The position numbers and the translations under genes are program-made. Shown here one piece after another: positions 12,297 to 24,835 of a stretch of 64,000 bases of DNA. The DNA comes from Blasia pusilla (taxonomy: Eukaryota; Marchantiophyta; Marchantiopsida; Blasiales), in the NCBI GenBank assembly GCA_050084515.1, contig CM114272.1, forward strand, positions 21,514,001 through 21,578,000, in the 5' to 3' direction. The first letter of the stretch is position 1; the number at the start of each line of letters is the position of its first letter. Under the pieces are notes generated by a model, which did no database searches, was not told the origin of the DNA, and saw only the letters and a program-made list of their open reading frames with translations.

Positions 12297-13690
12297 GAGC
12301 CCACCCACACCAACCCTCAACCATCAATTTCCCAATTTCAAATCCAGGCGATCCGGACGGAACCCTGCCCCTATCGTTCGACTCCTCCGCCTCCACTTCC
12401 ACTTCCACCTCCACCTCCACCCCCAGCCTACCGAGCGGACCACATGGATATCAAAGTGCGCAATCACCGCGATCTAAACCGCGATGCCTTCCGCCTTTCT
12501 CACCTCCATCCGCTCCAAGCACCGGCGTCTGGCTGTGCGGGTTTGAGCTGATGGTGGTCTCGGAAATGGGCTCAACGAGACACAAGAGGACAGGGGTCAG
12601 AGCTTGGACGCCTACGTTCCCGGATCCACAGTTGGTCCGCTTCTCGTGTGAGCCAGCTACATCCAGTGCCATGGCGAACGTTAATCCACTCCCTTCCATG
12701 GGAAATACGGGCGCTCGGTTTGAGGGCGATTTGACTACCATCGCTCCTCGATGCGCCGCTCCATGGGGTGGGGAGGTGTAAGTCATGGCCCAAGGTGTGG
12801 ACGAATCCTGCATACGATGAAGTGTATGTTCTTACACTAGTTCCGCGAGGTACCTAGTAATATTATTGTAGTAACAATACATGTTAGAGTTTTTTTTTTC
12901 AGGAACTCTCTGATAAGTGCGAGTATTATTATTGCGAGTGCAATTTTTTACTTGAAATCCAATTTTTTGTTTGACATGAATTGTATATCTCTTTGTTTGA
13001 AAAACAATGTTTTTTCTTCTACGGACAAGGGAGAATATTTTATGTCTAATATGATTAAGCCATGTAATCCCTTCATTGCCGTGCATGGCACGGGCTGCCA
13101 ACCGGTGGTTATATAATTTTGAGTGTATTTTAATTATCCTCTTGGTATAGATAGAAAATAATTTTATTACCTAAAAAACATGAGTCAAAATGAAAAGCAA
13201 TAATAATATGGATGAAAAAAAATTTAAGAAGATTTTTTTTTGTTATGAGGAAAAAGACAAATATGTGTAACCTAATCACATTTAGCAGCCATTTACAGTT
13301 AAACACAAAGAAGCAACGCAAATAATATTATAGATATAGCGATAGGCTTGAGGCTTGACTCCGCGACAAGATATTAACTTCCTTCTTCATTTTCTTCTTC
13401 TTTCAAATTCCTACCTTCCCCGTTTTCATTTGGAAAAAACTTTACCTTTTAGAAAGAATAGCACGGTTTGTTTCCTTATTTAATTAAATTAGTTAGCATG
13501 CTAGGACTTGCCCATGAAAATGATTTTTTATAATTTAGAGATATTTTAATTCCAAATTTTAAGTATAATTTCCATTTTCTAAGATCTTAAACAAGTGTGC
13601 TGCCAGAATTAGTAAGTTTTAACTAGGATGTTAAACTAAAATGCTATCCTGGGGATCAATAACAAAAGTGGATGTCATCGTGTGAAATCT
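12297..13690 (-). promoter_or_regulatory. RRP6L3 upstream region, then AT-rich spacer
   Basis: The first 500 bp upstream of the chosen start are GC-rich and include a TTCCAC/TCCACC simple repeat at about 12391-12421, GA-rich in the sense of the gene. This is typical of a plant 5' UTR or core promoter. I cannot place a TATA box with confidence. Beyond about 12830 the sequence becomes AT-rich with no gene seen. Confidence 0.4.
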
Positions 13691-13694
13691 GGTT

Positions 13695-16600
13695 CTAGCG
13701 TTGTTTGCTGCATTGTGTATTTATGATTCCAATTCTACATTGAAAACTTTGAGTGACGGAATTGTGGGAGAATTGCTTGGAATGGATTGGAAGCAAAACA
13801 TGGTATGCGGTTAAGATGCGATGGTAAAGTGTGCAAGTACTCAAAAATTTGTCATAGTGGTTGATGTAATAACGGAGTTTGGTATATTTAGTTACTGAGG
13901 ACTTCAGAGTAGTAGTGTGTCGCACAAGTAGTAACTGAACAAAAGAGTGTGCAACAAATAGAGTACATGGTATTGAAAAGTGTAAACCATAAACATGTGA
14001 TGGCACAAATTGTGAGTGATAGAAAGTTTCGTGATGTTTAAAGATAGCCATTGCAGCAGAGACTGAAATACTGTAGATTGCAAGTGTATGAAACTTCCTA
14101 CATGTATTATCTGCAGGAAAATAACATGTTGGTGGAACAAAATCTCCATATGAAGGAATCATGTAAAAACATTTGGCAGCTACAAGATATTCTCTACATG
14201 CAGTAGTCTCTGGAAAATAGCCGGTAATAGTAAGAAAAACCGAGCTACAAGGAAGTTCTATCCTTAAGGAAGAGGAGTGACAACATACAGAAAGCAATGC
14301 TCATGTGTATTTGCGGAGCAGTGACTCTACGAGGGAGACTTGCATCTGTAACTTTGCATCACTATCTACAATAGAGGAAGTATGCTTGAGGAAGTCTTTA
14401 TAGTAAAAAGTAGCCTTCTCCATGTTCTCTCTATGCTTAGAATTTTGCTGCTCAATAGCTGATGTCTTGTGCGAAAGGGAAGCCAAGTGTCCAGAGAGCC
14501 TCGACACACGAGCCTTCAAACAATCATTTTGAACATGAAGGTCTTCTACATCGTTGAGAACATTCCTGTAGACTTGGAGTGGTATTGGTGATGGAGGATC
14601 GACGTCCATGCGTTGTCGTGGCATAGTATCTTCATGACATCTATGAACAGCTGGTTGAATGTGAGTCTGATCGTAAGGCGGTCTCCTTGAGGGCATTCTT
14701 GTGCGCATCTGCAAGAAGAATAAGTAAAATTATCATAATTGGTTATGAAATTAATGAGAGGAAATTGTTGAGAAGATGTAGAAACATATGGTTGTAAGAT
14801 TCAAATTCTGAAATTGCTAGTTGTGAGAAAGAAATATTTGTGGAAGTGTATAGTGTGGAGAACTGAACAACACATGAAATTGATGTCTTGAGAGAAAGTA
14901 ATACATGAAAATTCAGTGTGCAAAATGAGCAAGACAAAACAGAATAGAAAACATCAATATAGCTTCTTTCATATAATATATGTAAAATAGAGAATAGAGC
15001 GTCAAGTGTAGTCAAGTGGGAAAGGGGTGTTAAGTAAAGAGGATTGTATGACTGGTGAGATAGAATGTGAGTGAATTGCAAGACAATATTGAAACAAAAT
15101 GAGTGCCTTGAAGTTCAATGTGTTCCAATAAGAAATAAACTGAGATACAAGTGGGATACTTTATATACATTGGATAGCATAAGGAAGCAAAACAAGCCAC
15201 AGTGTTAAGAATTTGAAGCGAAATTATTTTGGTGAGTGAGACATAATTCAATATACATGCAAGCAGGAATGACTGAAATTATATAGGCATGTAGGTAAAG
15301 TGAAATTTATGAAAAGTCTTGTTGCTGATATTATGCATGATCAAAATTGGAACAAAAGATAAAAAGTGTCAAATGTTGAGAATTTCAAGCAGCCAAGGAA
15401 ATCAGGGTATTGGGAAGATTTCTGAAGTATAGTGTACTATGAATTGTGAATATAAAATATTTCCACAAATCCAGAGACACATTGTGAGAAAAATCTTAGA
15501 TATGTCATGAATCTGAAACCTGCAAATGCAAAGAAAGAGAAGGGTGTGTTAGGAGTAAGACACAAGTATAAGTGATATGCTAACTAAGTAACGAAAAAGT
15601 AAATAACACAACTATTGTAATAGTAATCGATATACCTAAACAATAGATTAGGCGCATTTCCTCTTTCCTAGTGAATTGGTAAGAGTTCCTGGCTGGAAAG
15701 TATCTAGGTCTACGATAGAGTATGTGGAAGTGACTTCTGATTTGATCAAGTCAAAATCAGGTAGGATAGGAACAATGTGTGGTTCATAAATGGAAGGAGG
15801 TGTGAAGTCAGTGAGCTTGCCGGTGTGAGCAAGTTTCATTCTAGATATCAGGTGATTAGCTTTTGTTGAAGTAAGTTCTATTATCATATGAAGAGGTAGG
15901 TGGAATTCGTGTCGTAGAGTTCGGAGTTGGTCTAGCTTAATGCCGCCAGATGGAACGTTGAATAGTCTATTTTCTTGGGATCAAGTCAAGGTTGTCTCCT
16001 TGAAGTCAACTTTCAAGTGACGTAACGCCTCCTTCCGTATGCCTGAAATATTGTAGGGAGAAGATCAAAGTTAAGAATATGACGAATAATGTTGAGGAAA
16101 ATAGGGTAATAACATTTGTAGTTGTGGAGGGTTTTTGTTTAAATATCATCAAGTCAGATTGTATAAAAAATGCAGAGGACATGATTGAGATGTGAAGTAC
16201 CTATTGCAGGAGAGTCTTTCTTATGCAACCAAAATTTCTAATCCCATTCCTTCCCCTGAGTGATGATAGCTTGAATTTTCCGACTTGTTACTTACACCTT
16301 TCTCCCAGAAGGCAGGAACTAGTCCTAAGTTGTCACAAAATCACATCTCGTTTTCAGTGGGTTGCACAAACTTTGGTGTATATGCATCAGAGATACTCTC
16401 GATATCATTGAGTATCATTGATGTAAAGTCCATATAGTTTGAAGGTGCCTGTGGTATGGTTAGAAACAGAAGATGAAGGAATGTAGGAATGGAAGTGATG
16501 AAGTTGGAGTATGCTAACCTGTGAGGTGGAGGAGCCAATTCCAGCATGTTGAGATATGATATTGAAGTCTCTTGCAGCAGCTTGGGTGATTGTAGTGTGA

Positions 16601-16723
16601 CCTGGCTAAACACCATGTGTTTTCAGCATCTTGATGATGTGCATAGATTGGCATGGACTGACCAAAGTGGCTATCAGATGAGTGTTGAGCCCTTGATCTA
16701 GAGTTGGAGCTACTGGATGCCAT
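13695..16723 (-). pseudogene. Helitron accessory gene exons, unknown function
   Basis: Several exon-like frames follow the helicase on the same strand. The first starts MASSSSNSRSR at 16723, others lie at 16616-16341 and 15887-15648, and the longest runs 14714-14301. That last exon begins immediately after a strong acceptor (ttcttcttgcag) and encodes 137 residues, mostly a heptad-like coiled coil from about residue 48 to 110. Another 200-codon frame at 14297-13695 is rich in His, Ser and Tyr. I recognise no family; plant Helitrons often carry RPA-like or captured genes, but no OB-fold motif is visible. Splicing between the pieces is uncertain. Confidence 0.35.
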
Positions 16724-16845
16724 CCTGCATAGACAAAATCGGAAACAGAACTCCAGAAGATAATCTTAAGCAATCTGACCGAAAGTAATAAAATTGCACT
16801 GGTCTAAAGTGCCTAATATTTTAATTTGATCTCGAGAGAGCATGC

Positions 16846-18690
16846 TCAAGAAAGCATCACATATAGCAAGCCAGGTGCAAATATAGACTTTATGACCAGC
16901 AAACACTTGCTAGGAACTATGAGCCCCTGGCTCTTATGACCAGCCATAGCATTGCCAAGGGTGAGAGGAAACTTTTTCTTGTATAATTTATTATCGGAGC
17001 TACATCTAAGAGTGGAGAAAGTTGTCCTTATGATATTTAGTATTCTACCTGATGTTCTAATCTTCACTGAAATAGATGCCAGTGAATTGTCATGATCATT
17101 GTAGTTCAAGTTAGTAACAATACCATGAGCACCATTTGCAGCTTGTGACCTAATATCTATATTTGATGTTAGCATCACAACATAACCGATTGCAACAAAA
17201 GGTAGCTGGTGGAAGATTTCATCTTTGAGCCACTCTTTAAATTCTAGAAGCGAAGGTGCATCAATCGTAATGTGGATAGGGATAATGGAGGCATTCCCAA
17301 AAAAGCACCTTAAGCAAAGAATGTTGAAGAGGTCGACATCAAAACGGTGAGTGCAGATTATAATTATGTCATCAATGATGAAATCTATTGCCTCATCCTC
17401 TGTAATAAAACACTCATCTAAGCAAGCAGATATTTCAATTGAAGTAGGCAATCTGTGCCTAATAATATTTAGGAATGTCAAGAAAATATCATCATGGGCA
17501 TGCCTAACTGGTGTTGTTAATTCAAATCTTCTGGCAGTATCTAGCAATGGAGAAGATAGAAGATGGCATGAACCACATATTTTCTGAGTGGTATGTTTAC
17601 CCTAAATTGTTGATACTAGTGGGAATTGTGTCATGTCACCCACTAGTATCAACAGTTTACTTGCAAATGGAGAATGTGAATATGTTTTTGATGTTTGATT
17701 TAACCTCATAAAAACAATCTGCAATAAATGTGGAGTCAACATGGAACATTCATCAATAACAATGATATTAGCATCTTTGAGTTTGGTTGAAGCATCTGAT
17801 GTGGGATGCACATGAGATACTTCTCCTCGCATGGGAATGCAAAATGTAGAATGAACTCTTGTAGCTTGCTCATGCAAGCGTATAGCTACAATTCCTGTTG
17901 TTGTTGCTAGTAGATAATTAGAACCTACAGAATCCCAATGTTTGCACATATACTTTATGAAGAAACTTTTACCTGACCATGGTGAACCTGTGAGCATAAG
18001 TATTCCTCAGTGCATTGCTGATATAGTATGAAAGAGACGTTGTTGCTCAAGATTGAGTACACTTATATTTGGTGAGTCATGTAAAGGAGCTTGGTGTGGT
18101 CTTGTAGATGTTGGCTGAGTTTGAATGTGATTGATTAGGTTTCTAACATCAAGTTCTAAGTGGGGTTTTAAAATTTCCAAAGGTTTTGGAGAGAAACTCT
18201 GCAATACGCACTTTGCTCCATAAGTGTTGGTTGGCATGACTTGTAAGGAGATCCTCTATACCAAAGAGACCCAATACTAATTTTCGGTGTAGACACTCAT
18301 AAAGATAAGTCCACTTAGGTGGATTAGAGCTCATTATTGTAGTCTCAGACCTGAAGTGAATGCGGTGAAGAAGGACTACATAGAAAAATTCATTCCATTG
18401 ATGAAGTGGATGGAATTCAGTGAACTGTACTAGGCGATCTGTTTTACAGATTGTGTTACCCAAGGAGTCAATGCCCACAAGTAAATCAAATGAACGTTTT
18501 GGTCTAGTCTTGTGTAGTTGATGTTTCGACCAATAATCTGTAAAAGTAAGAGTCTCAAGTGAACCTCATTTAGCACAATAGAGCTCTACATGGTGCATGC
18601 ATGGAACTGATGCAAGCTTGTAAAGAGTTGTATGACGTTGTCGTGTCGAGAGCCTTTCTTCGAGCGAGGGCTGGCCTTCTAGCTGCGGTA
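16846..18690 (-). pseudogene. Helitron PIF1-like helicase domain
   Basis: Walker A GSPWSGKS (near 17990) is followed by the Walker B stretch VIDECSM and a motif III-like VGDMTQFPLVST. After a frame break come VMLTSNIDIRSQAANG and NAMAGHKSQG, the late PIF1 helicase motifs. The upstream part (18690-18150) holds the Helitron linker with FFYVVLLHRIHFRS. The domain should unwind DNA during rolling-circle transposition. The two main frames join at about 17600, exactly at an inverted repeat. A stop lies near 18560. Not functional as it stands. Confidence 0.8.
17605..17655. repeat. Inverted repeat at helicase motif III
   Basis: TGTTGATACTAGTGGG and CCCACTAGTATCAACA are exact 16-nt reverse complements around a 15-nt loop. 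The arms encode the residues on either side of GDMTQ in the helicase, and the reading frame breaks beside them. Confidence 0.85.
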
Positions 18691-18694
18691 GATG

Positions 18695-19875
18695 CGGTCG
18701 ATGCAAGGTGAACTCTCTAATAAGTTCTCCTTTTTCAATACAAAATTATGATGTACACTCTCCATTCTCTCACGACAGGTATCACAAATGGAAGTGCCGA
18801 GGCGATCACTTCTTCGTAACATTGGACCCCGAAATTCCTAACTATAAAATCCCTATAATCTATTTTACGCTTGTACACAAGGAAGATAGCACAACTAGTG
18901 TTAAACCCTACTTGAGCAGGCCTATTGACATCCATGGATCGCTATATAAGGATATACAAAGTACAATCCCATGTCCTTCCATATGTGACGATAGGAAGAA
19001 TCACCGGAGTTGGAGATTGCATGACCTGGTTCATGAACGCCTCCCCAAAGTGATAAACTAAATAGCGAGTGAACCAGTGCCTATCCACAAAGAGTACCTT
19101 GACATGGTAAGGATTGAGGAAAGGAAAGTCGGGCACAACTCGTGCTCCACCCCTATCCATGCTTGACAGACATTCTCTACTCTCCTCAAGAATGTGTTTT
19201 GGCGGAGTTATTCTCCCAAGAGGGGTAATCCACTCTCATTGGGAAAGTAACAAGCCAAAACATCCGCTATTTTAGTATGACTAAACTCTTCTAAGGTGAC
19301 AAAACTCTCATCCCCACACACACATACCACACTCTAGAAACCTCTCGAAGAATAGACCATGGTCAAGTTATTCTCCCAAGGGGGGTGATCCACTCTCATT
19401 GGAAGAGCAAGCAATCCCAAAGCCATACACTCAAGAGAGAAGGAGAGACTCAAGATGTGAAATAGAAGGTGCCGAACCCTTGAAGGTCCCTCCTCTTTAT
19501 ATACTCACAAGGGATCCACAAGAGTACGAAATAGAGCTTATCTTATCTTGTGCCACATGGCTTCCTCTCAAGGCTTAGCCAATCACATTTTGACACAAGT
19601 AGATTTTCTTTTATCTCTTCCAAAATATCCTCTTTTACCCACATGATATTTTCCAAATTACCCCAACTAACCTAGCCAACAACCAAGACTACTTTTGCTT
19701 TTCATTAAAGCAACTACTTTACTTTTATAAAGTCATCTTTTATTTATTACCTCCTTTTCCTAAAGTTGGGCCCGCATAAAATAGGCACCATAAAGAGGTT
19801 TAAACATAAGAATCTCCTTTTTCTAAGCCAATTTACTTAATACTAATGAAACTCTATCTAACATTTAATGACGAA
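18695..19875. other. Insertion splitting Rep from helicase
   Basis: The Helitron reading is interrupted here by unrelated DNA. It contains two copies, about 165 bp apart (near 19205 and 19370), of a motif beginning GTTATTCTCCCAAG and ending ATCCACTCTCATTGG. Frames of about 70 codons on the minus strand show no recognised domain. Probably a nested transposon remnant of unknown class. Confidence 0.4.
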
Positions 19876-19880
19876 GGAGT

Positions 19881-20840
19881 TTACACACTGGTTGATTTTA
19901 CTATACGACAACGTGATGACGAGCAACATTCAATATATCTAACACATTGAGATTTTAAAATGATAGGTATCTGCATCGATGATAATGAGGCTTCAGTGGA
20001 ACAAATAGACCAATTGAGTACAACTCCTGAAATAAGTTTAAGTCTAACCTCATCTAAGCTCTCAAGTCCCAAGTAGCGAGCAGACTCAGTATCAATCTCT
20101 AAGGATTCTATAGGTTCAGATTTCAATGCATACTTTATGAGGTAAAAGGACCAGTCAGTTCTTGTGACCCTCTAGGATGTTCATGCGGGCACCCCACAGT
20201 AGCAAGATAAGAGGATGATAGGGGATTACATTGCGGTGGGAAAGTGATGGCCTAAAGTAAGTCCAACGCATGGATTTGGGATCAATGAATGGAGTAGTGT
20301 TCATGTTTACTTCAGCAAGGAATCCTAGGCGACAATATGGTCGTTGGCCTCTCTTCTTCCTAATAATACATACTCCCTCCTTGCACCTATGTAACTTCTT
20401 TTTTGTAACAAGGTTGTGGAGACGTGAGTCACAGGATTGCTAGTATGTGGAATATAAGCATAAATTTTTGACGTAATCCTATCGATATCTTCATTGTGCA
20501 CCCAACAGATAATATGGCAATGCAAGCTCCCTCTCCCTTGGAGCTTATACCTAATGACATAGTCTAGAATACGCCCTAATAATTGGGGTCCAGAGAATAT
20601 GTATATAGCGAGGAAGGTATGTAGCTTTGTGTGAAAAAGTTATGCACACTCAGAAGGCCCATCACGCCAAGTGAATTTTGGATTGAATCTTTGGAGGATG
20701 TTTTCTATATGTGCTATTTTAGTCCACCGAGTTGCAAAGACCTCATCAGTTGTGAGAGTTAGAAAACATTGAGGCATACCCCACTTATGGACCATCGCTT
20801 TGAGATCTTTTAAGTGCCTCTTATGCCAACCTGGGCTACC
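19881..20840 (-). pseudogene. Helitron Rep (HUH endonuclease) domain
   Basis: From right to left, a segment with CFLTLTTDE (about 20790) matches the Helitron_like_N region. The HUH metal-binding motif follows as GRGSLHCHII (about 20540-20510). The catalytic tyrosine motif is WSFYLIKYALKSEP (about 20145-20110), with the two tyrosines Y-x3-Y typical of Helitron Rep. A tail containing STEASLSSMQIPI also fits the family. The role is nicking and joining single strands during rolling-circle transposition. Frame changes and stops break it into at least three pieces, so it is inactive. The HUH histidines and both tyrosines survive. Confidence 0.8.
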
Positions 20841-21339
20841 ATGTATTGTGGACTAAGAGAGTGTTTAGACAAATGGTGGTACAAGTCTTCCTCACACACA
20901 TAGGGCTTTTCCTTCCTTAGTTTGTCTAGGTCTTTATTCAAAATGAAGGAGCGAGATGTTGAACAAACGGATATGGACTGTCGTAACTGGTGCATGAGTA
21001 GAATGTACAGCTTCTATAAGGAAAATGGGAAAAATATTTGTTTTGATCTGAGTTGCATATAATCCGAGAATGAGCCAACACCAGGAAAATATCTTTTCAA
21101 GTAAGGGAAAGAAACGAGAATATCCCGGTTTCTATAGTAAGCCGTTTATCAATAGATGTACCTATGGAATCTGTAAAGAAGTGCTCTCTACTATTGGCTT
21201 CTTTCCTGAAAAATATAGAACCATTGTGAAAGATATCCAAGGATTTTCTTGACTTCGTTGGCAGACAATATGCCTGTAAAATTTTCAACTCTGGTTGGTA
21301 TGGGTTATACGACATGCTATGTGTTACTTGTCCCTTTTC

Positions 21340-22157
21340 CTAGGCATCTTTGAGTATAGATGTTACAAGTGAGCCAAGAAGAACAATTAATCTAGCATAT
21401 GGATTAGGTAATTCAAACAAGCACTTGTAGTCCTTATAAAGATCATTCACAACGAGGTTTGTGACGAGGACTTCTCTGATGCTATCTATTATGGACTCAA
21501 TCTTGTCCTTGGAAGTTGATTCAAGGTTCCAAGAAATAAGAGGGGAATCCAACAGTGATGTAGGGTTGAAAAATCCCTTGTGGAAGCCATTGAATTTGCT
21601 AACAATACCAACTCTGGAATCCACGATAGAGAGAAGCTGCAAATGAAGAGGATTGGACGATAAAATACTCCGTATATAAGCAGGTGTCATACACACATTT
21701 AAGCTAGTCTGAGGTTGGTATGTCGTGCAGAGATCACAGGCTTAGAAATCTCCCTCCCGGGGTATTATATAAGGTATGAGAAACCTATTATACAGTGCAT
21801 ATGGAGGATAAACTGATGACTTTATAGTGCACATCAATGTACGAGGCGTTGAGTAAATTACAACACCACAATATCCACAACACTGCATATTGGGTACGAA
21901 CTTGCTACATATATCTTCCCATTTTGAAAGAAGGTTGGGTGCCATCGACCAGTGGTAACACACTCGTTTGCAAGCTAGCTTAGATATGAGAATTGTCTTT
22001 CTCGTGCATACTTTCTATGTTGTTGCAATCGAGATTGGCTTAATATTAACCTCATAGCCCTTGCGTTAATGGCTTGCTGATCAATTCCAACCTGCAAATG
22101 TTTGCTATTGATCCTATTAACCCCTATGTTGTCTCTTTCCTTCGGTGCCCGAGGCAT
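21340..22157 (-). pseudogene. Helitron N-terminal segments
   Basis: Three consecutive minus-strand frames precede Rep. The first is basic (QQHRKYARER). The second carries a Cys cluster, CSKFVPNMQCCGYCG, reminiscent of the zinc-binding N-terminus of Helitron proteins. The third has NPYARLIVLLGS. Assignment rests on position and these weak resemblances. Confidence 0.4.
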
Positions 22158-22159
22158 CT

Positions 22160-23070
22160 GGAAAGATGGAACAGGCCCTTAAGTAATTTCCGAGTGTGGA
22201 AGTGCTCGGATATGTCTAACGTTGACGTTGGCTATGGGCGGTTAAAAGATGTAATCTTCTTATCTAACTCGGAGTTTAAGCAATTATATTGTCTATATGG
22301 AGTTGGTAATCTAGTTTATCAATTTAAATTTAGAAACACCAAGAAGTGATATGAGAGTACCCTTGTCGTAGTAGGCAGAGTCGCAGCAGGCATATAAAGT
22401 GAGCGAGTTACAGAGCTAGTACTACAGTATTCTATGCTCATCATAAGGAATAAGTTCAAGTCTGAAAATAGAGGCATATACTAGTATACGCATGGACTTT
22501 GGCATAGTTGAAAATGGATTCGACAGAAAAAAGACGTACTAACCTAGGAGATAGTGTTCAAAACCAAACCTCGGAATGTACCGTTAGGAAGATAGCGTGA
22601 GAGTGAACTTCTGCAAAAAATTATGACAATGATCCTCTTAGGAGTAATCAGAATCTGATAGAAGGCAAAGTGTGAAACACATCTCATATTCTTTTTGAAC
22701 ATGAAAGGTAACTCTATTCTTGCATCTTACTCTAACATGAAACTGAAAAACATCAATGAGGAGAGGAACAACGGTGGGAAATCCAACCCCGATGCAACTA
22801 TGAGGAAGAATCTCTCTACCTTCACTTTCTGCAAGATATACGCTACATCGGTTAGACCGAATTGGAAATTTTAACAGTTCTATTATGTCAGAATCCTGGA
22901 CTATCCTTGTCTCCCAGCATCCAATTCCTGGGATCATGTGACCTTAAGACAGCCAGCTAGTGTCAAGAACACCACAATGTCATAGGTGACCCTTATCACA
23001 TGTCTACAAGGAAAGGACCATATCTTGTGCCTCTATTTCTCCTTATACATGGGGCCTCCCTGTGTGCAAC
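22160..23070. other. Spacer upstream of the Helitron
   Basis: No recognised gene. A 99-codon minus-strand frame at 22937-22638 has no domain I can name and may be a Helitron 5' extension or chance. Confidence 0.4.
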
Positions 23071-23074
23071 AATT

Positions 23075-23153
23075 ACCGTCTAACTACGTGTTCTGACCGT
23101 CTAACTACGTGTTCATACCGTCTAACTACATGTGCATACCGTCTAACTACGTG
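23075..23153 (+). repeat. Minisatellite, four 21-bp units
   Basis: ACCGTCTAACTACGTG recurs at 23075, 23096, 23117 and 23138, one copy with ACATG in place of ACGTG. The 5-nt linkers (TTCTG, TTCAT, TGCAT) vary slightly. Confidence 0.9.
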
Positions 23154-24300
23154 TGGAACATAAATTTCTTGTGTAGGTGCTTCTGCTCAGAACACAGATT
23201 AAATCTCAACACGGGATATGGGAAGAGTAGCCTTTCTTTGAATGAGAAAGTGAGAAAAAATATCATCTAGCGATTATAGGCAATGTTTGATTCTGCATAT
23301 GAACCTCCTGTCGCTGACACGATGTAAGTGACAAGAAGAATACAAGAGGATGAGTTCAGAAAAGAAAGAAGGATAATCTTTAGAAGGATGCAAATAGTAG
23401 CGAGTTTGAGGAGGCAAATCACATTTGGAACTGGACGGAAGAAACAAATGTTCCAAATGAGAGCAACAATAACTCGCTCATCAAAGTGGAAAATCAACAG
23501 AGAATGTAAACATGCATGTCATGACTGAGTTTGAAAGATAAGAAGTGTGACTAAGAAAATCGTGGTAGATGTTAGGTCTTCTAAAAAACACGGGATCTGA
23601 GTAAGAGAATAAATGATTTGCTATCCTAAGAAGGTTGAAACTCCTCGATAGACCATGTGGTTCACAATGAACTTGAGAGCGAAAGCGACGAGGAGCCCCA
23701 AGTTGTTTAAAAATGATCCCAATTCAATCTACAAACTAAGAGCAATCGGTCATTCCAATCACGACAAGAAACCGACCCATCGACCTCAAATTCCATCAAG
23801 AACAACCAGGTAAGACAACATCTGGATTACCCGTTGTAATCAGAGACAGAAAAAAGCAACGGACAAGACATGATTCTACATCCAAGAATAGAGATTCGTG
23901 ATTGGCGTGCTACAAGTCTTCAGAGCAAGAATGTGCACCTATTCAATGACTGGAGATGAGTACTAGAGTTTGCCTTCAGATCAAGAATGTGCCGCTATTC
24001 CTGCTGTCCCACCGAATAGAGAGAGAACCTCATCCACCCACCATGACTCGTCTTCCTTGCTTTTGAAGTGCCAGCAAGCAAAATGTACAATACGAAAGGC
24101 AGAAACAAAAGATGTAGCGCATGCAACGCATGCACCTACCAGAGGCAAGTGGTGGGTCATCTCGGGAAGGTTGATGCAGGCTCCTAGGGGACTTCAATCA
24201 AAGCATCGTACGATGTCTCGAGGCCATCAGCTCACGATTTTTCCTAGCATTCAGATTTCCACATGGAAATCAAAGCTAATGGTGGAGTGCGTCCTGACCC

Positions 24301-24806
24301 TGAGATCAGTACAGCAACATCAAGAGCTTGTATCTGTTCAAGCCTGGAGATTCATGTGGACATGAGTTTTGAAAAATCCTTCGTTCATTACTTCAAGGAG
24401 TGCACATTAAAGAAGAGTGGTGATGCAAAATCAATCCAATGAAATTTCTCTGAGAAACTCCTTTTGTCAAGAGGTTCCTACTTCTTCTTTGACTCGAATG
24501 CCATAAGGAAAAAGCTGCAGATGTCGGAAGAACCTCACCCACCCACCATGACTTGAGATCAGTACAACAACATCGAGAGCCTGTTTCTGTTCAAGCGTGG
24601 AGATTTGTGTGGATAGGAATTCTGAAAAATCTGTCGTTCATTACTTCAAGAAGCATACATTCAAGAAGAGTGGTAATGCAAAATCAATCTAGCGTAGTTT
24701 CTTGAGAAACTCATTTTGCCAAGAGCTTTCTACTTCTTGTTTGACTCGAACGCTATAAGGGAAAAGCTGCATATGTTGGCAGAACCTCACCCACCCACCA
24801 TGACTC
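24301..24806 (+). repeat. Tandem duplication, about 253-bp unit
   Basis: The sequence beginning TGAGATCAGTACA occurs at 24301 and again at 24554. The two units run in parallel to CACCCACCATGACT at their ends (about 24540-24553 and 24793-24806), with scattered differences. A third partial end (CACCCACCATGACT) occurs near 24035. Adjacent to the LTR-like repeat of gypsy copy A. No coding sense found. Confidence 0.8.
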
Positions 24807-24835
24807 CCACCCATCCTAAAGTACATTAGGAAAGT

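Larger units (their letters stand above)
13695..22157 (-). mobile_element. Decayed Helitron (Rep-helicase) with accessory exons
   Basis: Read right to left, the order is N-terminal Helitron-like segments (22157-21340), HUH Rep (20840-19881), an unrelated insertion (about 19875-18695), PIF1-type helicase (18690-16846) and accessory exons (16723-13695). Rep joined to helicase in this order is diagnostic of Helitrons. The coding sequence is broken by stops and shifts. I could not identify the terminal TC, the CTRR end or the subterminal hairpin, so the outer limits are approximate. Confidence 0.75.

Noticed and set aside
21940-21995. tRNA-like stretch (ACCAGTGGTAACACACTCG)
   Set aside because: It resembles an A box and anticodon arm, but no B box or acceptor pairing follows within 60 bp, and it overlaps Helitron coding sequence.
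23075-23153. CRISPR-like regular repeats
   Set aside because: 21-bp direct tandem units with 5-bp variable parts are a minisatellite; there are no unique spacers, and the window is eukaryotic.
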